Shown: in pieces, positions 1 through 8,321 of the stretch
Position numbering within the stretch: position 1 is the stretch's first letter
How the letters are laid out: every line of letters starts with the position of its first letter
Assembly: GCF_013377885.1 (NCBI RefSeq)
Contig: NZ_JABKAU010000034.1
Span: 1-52,827 of the forward strand
Reading direction: 5' to 3'
DNA length: 52,827 nt
From: Hymenobacter lapidiphilus
GTDB lineage: Bacteria > Bacteroidota > Bacteroidia > Cytophagales > Hymenobacteraceae
Translations under genes and position numbers: made by a program
Notes under the pieces: model-generated
Told to the model about the DNA's origin: nothing
Databases searched by the model: none
What the model saw: only the letters and a program-made list of their open reading frames with translations

Positions 1-83
1 TACACTGACTTGAAATCTGCTCTAAACAGTCTCCAAGTATATCCAGCGTTTTCTACTGCAATACTTTTTTTCCAGAGCCCATT

Positions 84-126
84 TTTTGTAGCATTCAAAA
101 AATTTCCATTTCTGAATGCTACAAAA
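84..126. promoter_or_regulatory. Perfect 14-bp inverted repeat upstream of XRE regulator
   Basis: Arms TTTTGTAGCATTCA (84-97) and its exact complement (113-126) flank a 15-nt AT-rich spacer. The repeat ends 25 nt before the preferred start codon of the HTH regulator at 152. An autoregulatory operator is the simplest reading. The arms also begin with GTAG, as the REP-like repeats elsewhere in the window do, so a short REP doublet is an alternative. Confidence 0.4.
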
Positions 127-151
127 GCTGGCGGCTCGTTTCAACTGCACA

Positions 152-718
152 ATGCCGCAGAAAGCCACTCCTTCCACCACATTAGCCGCCGCCGTGCGCA
201 CGTACCTGGGCTTGTCGCAGGAGCAGTTGGCGGCCTACCTGGGCGTTTCGCGGGGGCAGGTAGCGCACCTGGAGGCGGGGCGCCGGCAGTTGGCGGCCGA
301 ACCAGGCCAGCTGCTGCGGAAGCTGGCGGCGCAGTTACCGCCGCCGCTGGGTTCGGCCACCAAAACAGCCCTCAATCCCACTGGCATATCTGCGTCTTCC
401 CGGTCGGGGGCGAAGGTATTGCGGCGGCGGCTGGCAACATGCCATTGGCAGCTGGCCAACCTGCGCGTGGAGCTGGCCCGCGAGGATGCCCGGGTAGAGC
501 TGGCACACCGCTGGCAGCAATTAAGGGCGGACGGGCCGGAGCAGCTGCCCGCTGATAATGTTGCCGCGCTACGGCGCCACCAATTACTGCGGCACTGGAC
601 TGCCACCACCGCCCAGGCTCTTGGTGCCGGGGCCGTGGCTGCGCGCTACCTGCTGGCGTTGCGCATCCGGTTTACAGCTGCGGAAGTGGCCGCGCTGGAA
701 GAAATTCTGGCAAGCTGA
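152..718 (+). CDS. XRE-family helix-turn-helix transcriptional regulator
   Basis: Predicted 188-residue cytoplasmic DNA-binding protein. Residues about 8-42 read as a Cro/CI-type helix-turn-helix (LGLSQEQLAAYLGVSRGQVA, then HLEAGRRQL). The remainder is an Arg/Ala/Leu-rich helical region of unknown role with no recognised effector domain. An in-frame ATG at 116 exists, but it lies inside the right arm of the palindrome at 84-126, so the ATG at 152 is preferred. That places the palindrome in the promoter region and suggests self-regulation. No partner gene (toxin, prophage or restriction gene) is adjacent. The next gene lies about 120 nt downstream on the same strand. The family assignment is firm; the regulated targets are unknown. 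Confidence 0.75.
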   Translation: MPQKATPSTTLAAAVRTYLGLSQEQLAAYLGVSRGQVAHLEAGRRQLAAEPGQLLRKLAAQLPPPLGSATKTALNPTGISASSRSGAKVLRRRLATCHWQLANLRVELAREDARVELAHRWQQLRADGPEQLPADNVAALRRHQLLRHWTATTAQALGAGAVAARYLLALRIRFTAAEVAALEEILAS

Positions 719-837
719 GCAGCACTTAAATCACTACCTGATAAATATTTAACCAGCAACGACGAGCCGAACAATAACGAATAAATCAGGGGCGTTGAGA
801 GGGCATCATGCATCTTCCACCTCTTTCCCTTATTCCT

Positions 838-1194
838 ATGGATTACACCGTGAGTGCACTGACTACCGCAGCCGACTGCGACAAGCTGCTGGTCGAAGCT
901 AAGAGCGACGTAAAGGCGCTCCGCCACCGGGCCACTAACCTGGATTATGCCCGCGACTCCACCAGCGAGGCGACCACCGAAAACCAGGCGACGCTGGCCG
1001 GCCTCGACGCCGGGATTCAGGCCCTGACCAGCGTTATTCCAACGCTGGCGGAGGGTACCAAGGCGCGCAAAAACAGCGAAATCGATTTACGTACTGCTAC
1101 CTATCGGCGCGCCCGGCTCACCGATAAGCAGGAGGCTCGGGGCCCGGTAGCCCTGCTCACCCGCGAGCGGGACCTGGCCGAAACCGAGGCGTAG
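838..1194 (+). CDS. Helical hypothetical protein, probably shortened by an in-frame TAG
   Basis: Encodes about 118 mostly helical, charged residues starting MDYTVSALTT. An upstream in-frame ATG at 808 would add ten residues and is less likely. Function not recognised. The frame ends at TAG (1192-1194), but reading on gives 18 more sense codons (LTEVTTFIDAVTARKASL) to TAA at 1249-1251. The terminator-like hairpin begins only 20 nt after that TAA. The extension has the same codon style and helical character, so the TAG is likely a recent nonsense mutation, or a tolerated truncation of a protein of about 137 residues. A sequencing error cannot be excluded from one sequence. No signal peptide or membrane segment is seen. 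Confidence 0.55.
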   Translation: MDYTVSALTTAADCDKLLVEAKSDVKALRHRATNLDYARDSTSEATTENQATLAGLDAGIQALTSVIPTLAEGTKARKNSEIDLRTATYRRARLTDKQEARGPVALLTRERDLAETEA

Positions 1195-1271
1195 CTAACG
1201 GAAGTGACTACCTTCATAGATGCGGTAACCGCCCGCAAAGCCAGCTTGTAAGCGGGGAGACAAAGGAATTC

Positions 1272-1305
1272 GCCCGCTTCGGAGCAATCCGGGGCGGGCA
1301 TTTTT
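1272..1305 (+). terminator. Intrinsic terminator after the helical protein gene
   Basis: GCCCGCTTCGGA and TCCGGGGCGGGC form a 12-bp stem with two mismatches over a 4-nt loop, followed by ATTTTT. It sits just after the read-through TAA at 1249-1251, as expected if the longer reading frame was the original gene. Confidence 0.7.
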
Positions 1306-1436
1306 GTGTGAAGACGCAACAGCTACAATGTGGTTGTTGCCAGCTCCACATTCGCCTATGATAGACTTATTATCAATTATTTACATCGGTATAATAGTGC
1401 CAGATACCAAGGTTGTTTAGCAAATCCGTCTGCTGC

Positions 1437-1560
1437 TGTAGAGACGCAATATTTTGCGTCTCATCGTTGAACGGCCATGCCACACACCAAACATTAGCAA
1501 CGACGAGACGCAAAATATTGCGTCTCTACAACAGGGCACACCGTTCGCGAGACGGCTATA
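1437..1560. repeat. REPIN/MITE-like palindromic element, family A copy 1 (left end missing)
   Basis: Inverted arms 1437-1469 and 1498-1530 (33 nt, one mismatch) each contain the smaller palindrome GAGACGCAATATTTTGCGTC and begin outward with GTAG. A short end sequence, ccgttcgcgagacggctata at 1541-1560, matches the right terminus of the second copy at 5874-5893. No matching left terminus is visible, so this copy is truncated. CGTTGAAC (1465-1472) straddles the inner end of the left arm. The surrounding stretch 1306-1592 holds no gene. Confidence 0.7.
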
Positions 1561-1592
1561 GCCCCCACCAGCAACCGGTCAGTTACAAGTAA

Positions 1593-3128
1593 CTATTCCT
1601 CGTCCTCCGCCGGAGGCTGATATGTTTTGGGCGGGTGTCCCATCCCCCCCTTCCCAGTCCAGACCGTCTGTTTATGGAAAAAGGCACCGTAGTCTCGATT
1701 TACCCCGAAAGTACTGTCAGTAGTAATGTCATAGTAAAACAGACTAGCCGGGCGAGCATTGGGCGGAAGTGCAGCCACTTCGACCCGCTGCTTTTTGCTG
1801 GTGCGCAACTTATCATATCGGGCTAACAGTAGGGCATCGTAACGGCTTGCTTTGCCACTAAACAAGTCGCAATAGGCTAGTGCGGCATTATTGCTGGCCC
1901 GGCCGACGTCTCGGCGGGTCACGCGCAGGTTGTGGTCGGTGGCCAGGTTGAGCAGCAGGCCGGCCCAGAGTAGCGCGGCTACGGGGCGCGGCCAGGAGCC
2001 TGCTGTAGTCAGCCGCCGTTGCCAGGCCGACGACCGGGTTACGACTACGGTTGCCAACAATACAGTAAACCAGCTTAGCAGAAACAACAGATATAATGCG
2101 GCGCGGGCGCGGGGCGGCATTAGCCCCCCCGTGGCCCAATAGCTCGGCATAGCCGATACCGGCAGGATAAGCAGGAGGGTAATTCCTGCAACGAGCAGTT
2201 GTTTCGGCCGCAGGGCCACCAGCAGTACCAGGGCCGGAGCCTGTTTCACCCCACCTACCAGCCGTACCAGCGCCGGCACCGCCAGCACCGACCCAAACAG
2301 CAGCACTCCGCTACTCAGCCAGTTAAGCAGCAGATAGCTCATTGCCACCGGGGGCCCTAGTAGTACCTTATGCCAGGGCACCGCTATATCGATGATGGCA
2401 GCCCGTGCCATATTGCCGGGAGCCAGCAGCGAAAAGGCCAGCGCCCCGCAAAACCAACTCAAAAGGCCCAACAGCTGCCACCGACGCTTCTTGCGCCGCG
2501 GCCGACGCCGCCACCACTCCCAGCCACACAGCCCCACTATTACAGCCAACAAGGGCAGGGCAATTATCTCATTCGACCATAGCACGCAGGTGCCCAGAAT
2601 TAGATTCAGAACCAGCCACACCGTGCGGTGACGGGCCTCCGCCGGCCACCACTGCACAACCACCGCCAGCCAGAACACCAGCAGCGCGCAAGGAATGGTG
2701 TACACGGCCAGGCCATTGAACCAGTACACCGATTCCGCCACGCTCGGGTTCTGCACCAGCCAAAGGGCGAGAAGAACCCCGGTGGCCAGCAGCTTGGCAC
2801 CTCCCTCCCACGCCTGCTTCACAACAGCCGCTACCAGGGCATACAGACTGCTACCCAGTAGGACTAAGGTACCTAAAGGGGCCAGCCAGTAGTTGGCTAA
2901 GCCTCTGTCGTATACCAGCGGACTCGCTTCAGTGAGCACTACCGACGTAAAGAGTCGGCCCGTGAGGTGCTGATACAGGTCCTGCTGTATGGTCCAGAAG
3001 CCAGCGTTGCGCCGTTGCACGGCATCGGAAAAATCATCAAAAGCCGGGTGACTGTAAAAGCACAGGACCACGAAGGGCAGAATCGTCAGAAAGACCAATA
3101 GGGCCGCCAGGGCTTTTTGCGTGCGCAT
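1593..3128 (-). CDS. DUF6056-like polytopic membrane protein, probable surface-glycan assembly
   Basis: A 511-residue integral membrane protein with about ten to twelve hydrophobic segments and a soluble C-terminal tail of about 100 residues. After TM1 comes an acidic loop (HPAFDDFSDA, residues 27-36), resembling the first extracytoplasmic loop of GT-C glycosyltransferases, where acidic residues take part in catalysis. It resembles the DUF6056 group of Bacteroidota membrane proteins. It starts 31 nt after the stop of the GtrB-like GT2 gene and probably shares its transcript. The inferred job is transfer of a lipid-linked sugar, or polymerisation, on the periplasmic face. The stop is TAG at 1593-1595. 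The family call rests on overall look, and catalysis is unproven. Confidence 0.6.
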   Translation of the reverse strand: MRTQKALAALLVFLTILPFVVLCFYSHPAFDDFSDAVQRRNAGFWTIQQDLYQHLTGRLFTSVVLTEASPLVYDRGLANYWLAPLGTLVLLGSSLYALVAAVVKQAWEGGAKLLATGVLLALWLVQNPSVAESVYWFNGLAVYTIPCALLVFWLAVVVQWWPAEARHRTVWLVLNLILGTCVLWSNEIIALPLLAVIVGLCGWEWWRRRPRRKKRRWQLLGLLSWFCGALAFSLLAPGNMARAAIIDIAVPWHKVLLGPPVAMSYLLLNWLSSGVLLFGSVLAVPALVRLVGGVKQAPALVLLVALRPKQLLVAGITLLLILPVSAMPSYWATGGLMPPRARAALYLLFLLSWFTVLLATVVVTRSSAWQRRLTTAGSWPRPVAALLWAGLLLNLATDHNLRVTRRDVGRASNNAALAYCDLFSGKASRYDALLLARYDKLRTSKKQRVEVAALPPNARPASLFYYDITTDSTFGVNRDYGAFFHKQTVWTGKGGMGHPPKTYQPPAEDEE

Positions 3129-3159
3129 AAGCTAAAGTTAGGTACGGAGACCAGCAAGC

Positions 3160-4089
3160 TTACTCATACACTTCCTTTACCACGTATAGCGGCCGCTGCC
3201 GGGCAGCGTCGAGGCCGCGCCAGACGTACTCGCCGATGATGCCCAGCGCCGTCATCTGAAAAGCCGACACAAATAATAGCACCACCATCAACGCCGACCA
3301 GCCTTCAGGCTCCTCGCTGCCGAACAGCCGCAGGCCAATGATATATAGGCCGTAGGAAAAGGCGGCCAGCCCCAGCCCCAGCCCCATAACCGAAATGGCC
3401 CGGATAGGAAAGAAGGAGAAGGCCAATATGGAATCAATGAACAGCTTGGCCTTTTTCTTTAACGTCCAGCGCGACTTGCCGATTTCGCGCTTGCGGCGCA
3501 CGTAGGGAATGTTCACGTAAGGATAACCCAGCCAGACCATCAGGTAGAACAGGTTGCTGTTGCGCTCCTGCATACCGGTGATATGCTCGGCTACCTGACG
3601 GTCAAAAAACACGAAATCGAAGCCCCCATCCGGAATATTAGGCAGCGCAATTTTCTTCATCAGCACGTGGAAAGTCCGGGCTAAGAACTGCTGCAGACCC
3701 GTTTCTTCGCGGTCCTGGCGGTTACCAATGATGAGTTTGAAGCCCTGCTGCCAGTAAGCATACATCTGCACCATCAGCGCGGGCGGATCCTGCATGTCGG
3801 CCGTGATGATGACCATGCATTCACCGGTAGCGTGGGCCATACCGGCCACAATTGCGTTGTAAGAACCCACGTTGCCCGCCAGATCCACGATGCGCACCCG
3901 ATTATGATACTGCGCTTGGGCTCGTTGCAGGGCCCCGAGCGTATCGTCACCCGAGCCGTCGTTCACGAACACATACTCAAACTCCACCTCCGGTGGGAAG
4001 TTGGCTTCGTTGGACACCAACTCGCCCACGGTTACCGGGATATTATCCTCGTTATAGTAGCATGGAACGATGATAGATAGTTTAGTCAT
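3160..4089 (-). CDS. GtrB/ArnC-like polyprenyl-phosphate glycosyltransferase (GT2)
   Basis: A 309-residue GT2 enzyme, typical length for the GtrB/ArnC/DPM1 group. The N-terminus reads LSIIVPCYYNEDNI. VNDGSGDDT near residues 42-50 and the metal-binding TADMQDPP motif near 95-102 follow. Two hydrophobic helices near residues 230-290 anchor it in the inner membrane. Known members move a sugar from a nucleotide donor to undecaprenyl phosphate on the cytoplasmic face. Here it lies between a GT-C-like protein upstream and a DUF6056-like protein downstream, which fits a lipid-linked sugar donor pathway for decorating a surface glycan. No GtrA-type flippase is visible nearby. The sugar is unknown. 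Confidence 0.85.
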   Translation of the reverse strand: MTKLSIIVPCYYNEDNIPVTVGELVSNEANFPPEVEFEYVFVNDGSGDDTLGALQRAQAQYHNRVRIVDLAGNVGSYNAIVAGMAHATGECMVIITADMQDPPALMVQMYAYWQQGFKLIIGNRQDREETGLQQFLARTFHVLMKKIALPNIPDGGFDFVFFDRQVAEHITGMQERNSNLFYLMVWLGYPYVNIPYVRRKREIGKSRWTLKKKAKLFIDSILAFSFFPIRAISVMGLGLGLAAFSYGLYIIGLRLFGSEEPEGWSALMVVLLFVSAFQMTALGIIGEYVWRGLDAARQRPLYVVKEVYE

Positions 4090-4256
4090 ACATGGTGGTG
4101 CAAATTTTGATTAACAGAAACAAAGCGCAAAATATTCGAAAACTCAATTCAATAGTTATACGTAAGCAAAAAATCCATCATATATATGATAAAATTGCGA
4201 GTGGTAAATGCGTCCACACGCGTAAGTGTAAGCATATTTTGATAACAGACAAAAAT

Positions 4257-5702
4257 TTAATTAGGTGACCATATATATTGCTGTTCATGAATTAACCAGG
4301 AGAATCTTAAACATAAAATAACAAAGCATATATAACAACACACCACAAATATTTTCACATAAATATCCTTATTCAACCATTTATTCAACATGATGCTTTT
4401 CCATTCAAAAGACAATAATGCGTACATAATTAAGTGAATTGGAATAAAAAAACGCGTTTCCATTGCCATAAGAGAAGCCACAATACAAGGTGATATTAAA
4501 ATTAATATTGCTAATATATTTACTATAGGAATACTTTTTACATTCCTTAACATTGGCCAAGCAAGTAGTAGCACACCGAACCAAATAGTATAGTTCACGA
4601 CAGGGAGCAAGAGAGTAAAATCCTGAATCGGCCGACGTATATACGGAGTATTATGATGTTGATCGAATCCGTTGAAAGCTTGCCTCAAATAGATACCGAC
4701 CATCTCAATAGGGTTATTAGCTACTAGCTCTAAATATTGTGTCTTGCTCGTAAATACCACTCCCCAAAGTTTACTCGACTTATATCCATTATCATTTAAT
4801 AAACGGTTTCCAGCAGGATTGCGATAAAACACTACAGCGTTGCGTCCCCCTGGTGCGCTACCAAATGCAGTTTCGAATTTTTGCATTTGCAATGCCCATC
4901 CTAATTGTGCAAGTAGCAAATCAGTACCTCGGTCTGTTTGGTTTTTGGTTAACACTAAAGGTGTGTTTTCTTTAAACACTTTATTATTTATATACAACTG
5001 GGGTAGCATTGGCAGGCCTATGCCAACTATAATAATCACAAAGTTAAGTATTTTTCTAAAAAACTTTAATTCACCTTTTATCGAATACTGAGATATAATT
5101 ATAAAAAATGGAACACTGATTATATAAACGGGTCTAAAATTGACTGCGGCTCCAAATAATATTCCTGCTATTAAAATAAATATAATTTTATTATTATTAT
5201 TATTGAGAAGCATCAAAAGACTCAAGCCCAAAAAAAGCATGGCAGGAAAATCAGTTAAGGTATAATTAAAATAGCCAATCCAAAAGAATAAAGACAATCC
5301 AGTAAATAAAATTAGTTTAATTGGAGTTATAATACAGCTGGGTCTAATAATTAGATATAATTTGGGTACAACAAAACCAAAAAGAATAGCAGCAATAATT
5401 GAATTAAATAAAATAGTCATAAAAGATTGAGATGCGAAATCAAAATATACAATCGCCTTTATTGGCATCAGTAATAATGGGAATAAATAGCCGCGTAAAG
5501 ATGAGTCAAAGTTAAGTAGTGACAAATTACCGTCCTTACGAAAACGGGACGCTAATCCCCAATAAACGTCCGCATCTCCCCCTACGCCAGGACCATGGTA
5601 ACCAAATATCATTAATAAACTAAAAATAATTATAAATACACATACAACAAAGTACCAATATAATTTATCATTGGATCGAAAATTAAGCTCATTAAATCGC
5701 AT
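4257..5702 (-). CDS. AT-rich GT-C-type membrane glycosyltransferase
   Basis: A 481-residue protein with roughly ten membrane helices. After TM1 is the acidic loop GGDADVYWGLA and further on YTLTDFPAMLF, the pattern of GT-C enzymes such as ArnT/PMT relatives that use polyprenyl-phosphate sugars in the periplasm. Its base composition and codon use are strikingly AT-rich against every neighbour, including the GtrB-like gene 167 nt downstream, which points to recent acquisition. A run of AAT codons (about 5189-5204) encodes consecutive asparagines inside a hydrophobic stretch. It probably uses the donor made by the GtrB-like enzyme. Acceptor and sugar are unknown. Confidence 0.65.
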   Translation of the reverse strand: MRFNELNFRSNDKLYWYFVVCVFIIIFSLLMIFGYHGPGVGGDADVYWGLASRFRKDGNLSLLNFDSSLRGYLFPLLLMPIKAIVYFDFASQSFMTILFNSIIAAILFGFVVPKLYLIIRPSCIITPIKLILFTGLSLFFWIGYFNYTLTDFPAMLFLGLSLLMLLNNNNNKIIFILIAGILFGAAVNFRPVYIISVPFFIIISQYSIKGELKFFRKILNFVIIIVGIGLPMLPQLYINNKVFKENTPLVLTKNQTDRGTDLLLAQLGWALQMQKFETAFGSAPGGRNAVVFYRNPAGNRLLNDNGYKSSKLWGVVFTSKTQYLELVANNPIEMVGIYLRQAFNGFDQHHNTPYIRRPIQDFTLLLPVVNYTIWFGVLLLAWPMLRNVKSIPIVNILAILILISPCIVASLMAMETRFFIPIHLIMYALLSFEWKSIMLNKWLNKDIYVKIFVVCCYICFVILCLRFSWLIHEQQYIWSPN

Positions 5703-5744
5703 GTTAGCAAGATTAATGTGAGAGATTTTAATTAAATTAATATT

Positions 5745-5893
5745 TATAGCAGTTTCGCGAACCGTAGACCCAGGATGTAGAGACGCATATTTGCGTCTTG
5801 TCGCTCGCGACGCTGTTACGGCATCTTTCTACGAGGAGATGCAAATATGCGTCTCTACACCCGGCTGGACACACCGTTCGCGAAACCGCTATA
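5745..5893. repeat. MITE-like element with 20-bp terminal inverted repeats, family A copy 2
   Basis: A 149-bp unit bounded by tatagcagtttcgcgaaccg (5745-5764) and its complement with two mismatches (5874-5893). Inside are inverted arms related to those at 1437-1530: GTAGAGACGCATATTTGCGT near 5777 and the mirrored arm near 5835-5857. It has no coding capacity. A clear target-site duplication is not evident. Short reading frames across it arise from the repeat. Confidence 0.75.
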
Positions 5894-6180
5894 CAATAAA
5901 ACACAATATTACTATATATCACTTTCATAAACAACATAGCATGCCGGATGTAGCTTCTCATTGTAAAGTGTTGCCGGAATAAAGATACGGGCGACAAGAC
6001 GCAAAAAATGCATCTATGTATTTTCGAATCTCTACTTCAAGCAACTGCTACAATAATCCACTCTATTCGAATTAAATAGGCATAACGAATTTGCACGCCT
6101 CTTTGCTTGAAACATCACACCACAATAGTAGCATGACGCTCAGCGTAAATTCCACGTAGTAGTGCATCATGTTAGGTTCT
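5894..6180. other. AT-rich intergenic stretch without a recognisable gene
   Basis: Between the MITE-like element and fdtB. It contains a degenerate piece of the same repeat (caagacgcaaaaaatgcatc near 5995-6015) and otherwise low-complexity AT-rich sequence. Together with 4090-5893 it forms an AT-rich island. No supported coding or RNA gene is seen. Confidence 0.6.
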
Positions 6181-7293
6181 TTAGTCTTTGAAGTTATAGA
6201 TATTTGCTGCCACAGCTTTAACCTGCTCCTCACTCATGCCAGGGTACATTGGTAAGCTTAGGCAAGTAGCGGCCAGTTCTTCAGCAATGCAAAAGGACCC
6301 AGACGGTAGCTGCATGGTAGCGTAGGCCTGCTGGCGGTGCGGCGGCACGGGGTAGTGAATCATCGTGCCAATGCCTTGAGCCGTGAGGTGCTGCTGCAAT
6401 GCCTCTCGTTTCGGCGTGTGCACCACATAGAGGTGGTAGACGTGGGTAGCACCTTTTGCTATTACCGGCAGCCGCAGCCCGGCAATGCCGGCCAAGTGCT
6501 GGTCGTACCAGGCCGCCACTTGCTGGCGCTGGCGCGTCCACTCGGGCAGGTGGCGCAGCTTCACTTCCAGCACGGCCGCCTGCAGTTCGTCAAGGCGGGA
6601 GTTGTAGCCCACCACTTCGTTGTAGTATTTCTGCTGCGAGCCATAATTGCGCAGTACTCTCACCTTCTGATCCAGCGCATCATCATTGGTAGTCACCGCC
6701 CCAGCGTCACCTAGTGCCCCCAGATTTTTGCCGGGATAGAAACTCGTGCCGTTCACAGCACCGAAGCTGCCAGTGATCTGCCCATTAAAGGCAGCACCTT
6801 GCGCTTGGGCATTGTCTTCCACCACATATAGGTTATACTCAGCAGCCAGTGCCATAATCGCGCCCATCTCGCAGGCCTGCCCATACAGGTGCACTGGCAT
6901 AATGGCGCGGGTGCGTGGCGTGATGGCAGCGGCAATAAGGGAGGGGTCGAGGTTGCTCGTAGCCGGATTGGGCTCCACGGGCACGGGTGTGGCCCCCACT
7001 TGCGTTACGGCCAGCCAGGTGGCGATGTATGTATTGGAAGGAACAATCACCTCGTCGCCAGGGCCAATTTCCAACACTCGCAACGCCAGCACTAGTGCAT
7101 CGAGGCCATTAGCCACACCTACGGTGTGAGTTACCTGATTGAAGTCACAGTACGCCTGCTCAAACTTTTTTACTTCGTCGCCTAACACGTACCAGTACGA
7201 GTCATACACGCGGCCTACGGCGGCCATAATTTCCTCGCGCACCGCTACATGTTGCGGCTGAAAAGAAAGAAACGGAACAGTTAAAGTATTCAT
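6181..7293 (-). CDS. fdtB: FdtB/QdtB-like dTDP-3-amino-3,6-dideoxyhexose aminotransferase
   Basis: A 370-residue PLP enzyme of the DegT/DnrJ/EryC1/StrS family. Lys189 in SFYPGKNLGALGDAG is the expected Schiff-base lysine, and Asp160 in VVEDNAQAQG contacts the PLP ring nitrogen. Length and sequence suit FdtB/QdtB, which aminate dTDP-3-keto-6-deoxyhexose at C3 with glutamate as donor. It is the last gene of a minus-strand set with the FdtA-like isomerase and a GNAT acetyltransferase, together giving dTDP-Fuc3NAc or dTDP-Qui3NAc for a surface glycan. A hairpin at 7341-7369 lies before it and may lower its expression. rmlA and rmlB, which supply the precursor, are not in the window. Confidence 0.85.
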   Translation of the reverse strand: MNTLTVPFLSFQPQHVAVREEIMAAVGRVYDSYWYVLGDEVKKFEQAYCDFNQVTHTVGVANGLDALVLALRVLEIGPGDEVIVPSNTYIATWLAVTQVGATPVPVEPNPATSNLDPSLIAAAITPRTRAIMPVHLYGQACEMGAIMALAAEYNLYVVEDNAQAQGAAFNGQITGSFGAVNGTSFYPGKNLGALGDAGAVTTNDDALDQKVRVLRNYGSQQKYYNEVVGYNSRLDELQAAVLEVKLRHLPEWTRQRQQVAAWYDQHLAGIAGLRLPVIAKGATHVYHLYVVHTPKREALQQHLTAQGIGTMIHYPVPPHRQQAYATMQLPSGSFCIAEELAATCLSLPMYPGMSEEQVKAVAANIYNFKD

Positions 7294-7340
7294 TGGACAG
7301 AATCTTAGTACTTCTTCAATTTGAAATTATATTTGAGAAA

Positions 7341-7369
7341 AGGGCTGATTGACAAAGTTTATCAGCCCT
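7341..7369 (-). terminator. Possible attenuator/terminator hairpin before fdtB
   Basis: Arms AGGGCTGAT (7341-7349) and its complement (7361-7369) form a 9-bp stem with an 11-nt loop. On the minus strand it is followed by TTTTCTC. It overlaps the stop codon of the GNAT gene and precedes fdtB, so it may be a partial terminator inside the operon. Confidence 0.4.
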
Positions 7370-8321
7370 CGTGGCAAGCCAGTACATGGCTGGTGCTACC
7401 CAGCCGGAAGCCCAGCTTCTCGCAGGTACGGAACACGGCTCCGTTGGTGGCCTGCGTAGTCATAAGTACCTGCGGCAGGGACAGCGCGGCGGCCCTGCGC
7501 ACGGTTTCAGCTACCAGCTTCAGGTGCCAGCCCCGATTAGCCGGCCCCACGGCCGTCAGCAGCACCCGCGATGAGCCGCTGCCCGGTACTCCGGCTTCGG
7601 CCGGCGTATCGGCTATGGCCAGAAACGAATCGACGGGCAACCCCGGCTCGTTGGGCACTAGCACGGCATCGGCGTACGATCCTTCGGTAGCGGCTTCGGC
7701 GTAGCGGGCCAGCAGCGCATCGGCGCGGGCCTCCCCAAACCAGGGGTCGGCATGGAACCGGTCATATTCGTTGCGGGCCGTGGCGGAAATACGGCCAATG
7801 TAAGTGGCCTCATCAACTCGGGCCAGCCGCACGGGCGCGGGCGCTGATAAAGTAGCCTCGGCTACCGGGCAGTAAAAGTTCAGCCGGGTTTCTACCAGCC
7901 GCCAGCCCCCGGCGGTCAGGGCCTGCAACAATTCTATATCCTCCGCGGGCACCACGCTGAAAGCATAGTACGCCCCGCGGGCCGCCAGCGTCGTGCGCAG
8001 CTGCTGCGCGGCTAAGGCCAGCGCAGCCGGTGAAACCTTCGCTCCGAATATCCCCGTGAACAACCGGTAGGTATCGGTCCCGAAAAATTCTGTATCCCAG
8101 GGCAGGTGCTGCATTAGCCACTGACTATGGCTATCTGCGGACGTGAGCACCTCCTCCCCCGCCCCACCCCCGAAGCGCGCCGCCGCGCCCGTGCCGGAAC
8201 GCTGCTGCTGGGGCTCCCGCGGCAGCTGCCGCAGAAAGTGCGTCGGTGAGTGCCGGAACAACGCGTCGGCCCGGGCTCCTATCCAGTCAGCTTTGGCAGC
8301 AGCTACACTTGTGGACCCCAT
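7362..8321 (-). CDS. GNAT-type acetyltransferase of the dTDP-amino-sugar set
   Basis: About 319 residues from the ATG at 8321. A longer frame to 8426 runs into the fdtA gene and is rejected. LPWDTEFFGTDTYRLF near residue 79 resembles the start of WecD-like dTDP-fucosamine acetyltransferases. The C-terminal half shows a GNAT-like core (VGPANRGWHLKLVAETVRRA, then FRTCEKLGFRLGST) with the acetyl-CoA-binding region. The start overlaps the end of fdtA by 19 nt, suggesting translational coupling. Context predicts N-acetylation of the 3-amino sugar made by FdtB. The classical enzyme of this step, FdtC, is a hexapeptide-repeat protein, so this would be an unrelated replacement. Substrate is inferred from position. 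Confidence 0.7.
   Translation of the reverse strand: MGSTSVAAAKADWIGARADALFRHSPTHFLRQLPREPQQQRSGTGAAARFGGGAGEEVLTSADSHSQWLMQHLPWDTEFFGTDTYRLFTGIFGAKVSPAALALAAQQLRTTLAARGAYYAFSVVPAEDIELLQALTAGGWRLVETRLNFYCPVAEATLSAPAPVRLARVDEATYIGRISATARNEYDRFHADPWFGEARADALLARYAEAATEGSYADAVLVPNEPGLPVDSFLAIADTPAEAGVPGSGSSRVLLTAVGPANRGWHLKLVAETVRRAAALSLPQVLMTTQATNGAVFRTCEKLGFRLGSTSHVLACHEG

Noticed and set aside
1437..1530. Possible CRISPR repeat because of repeated GAGACGCAA units
   Set aside because: The units are inverted, only one pair is present, and there are no regular spacers or cas genes.
5737..5997. Short frames on both strands across 5737-5997
   Set aside because: They are generated by the MITE-like palindrome (repeated MRLVARDA/ICVSTSWV-type words from the arms).
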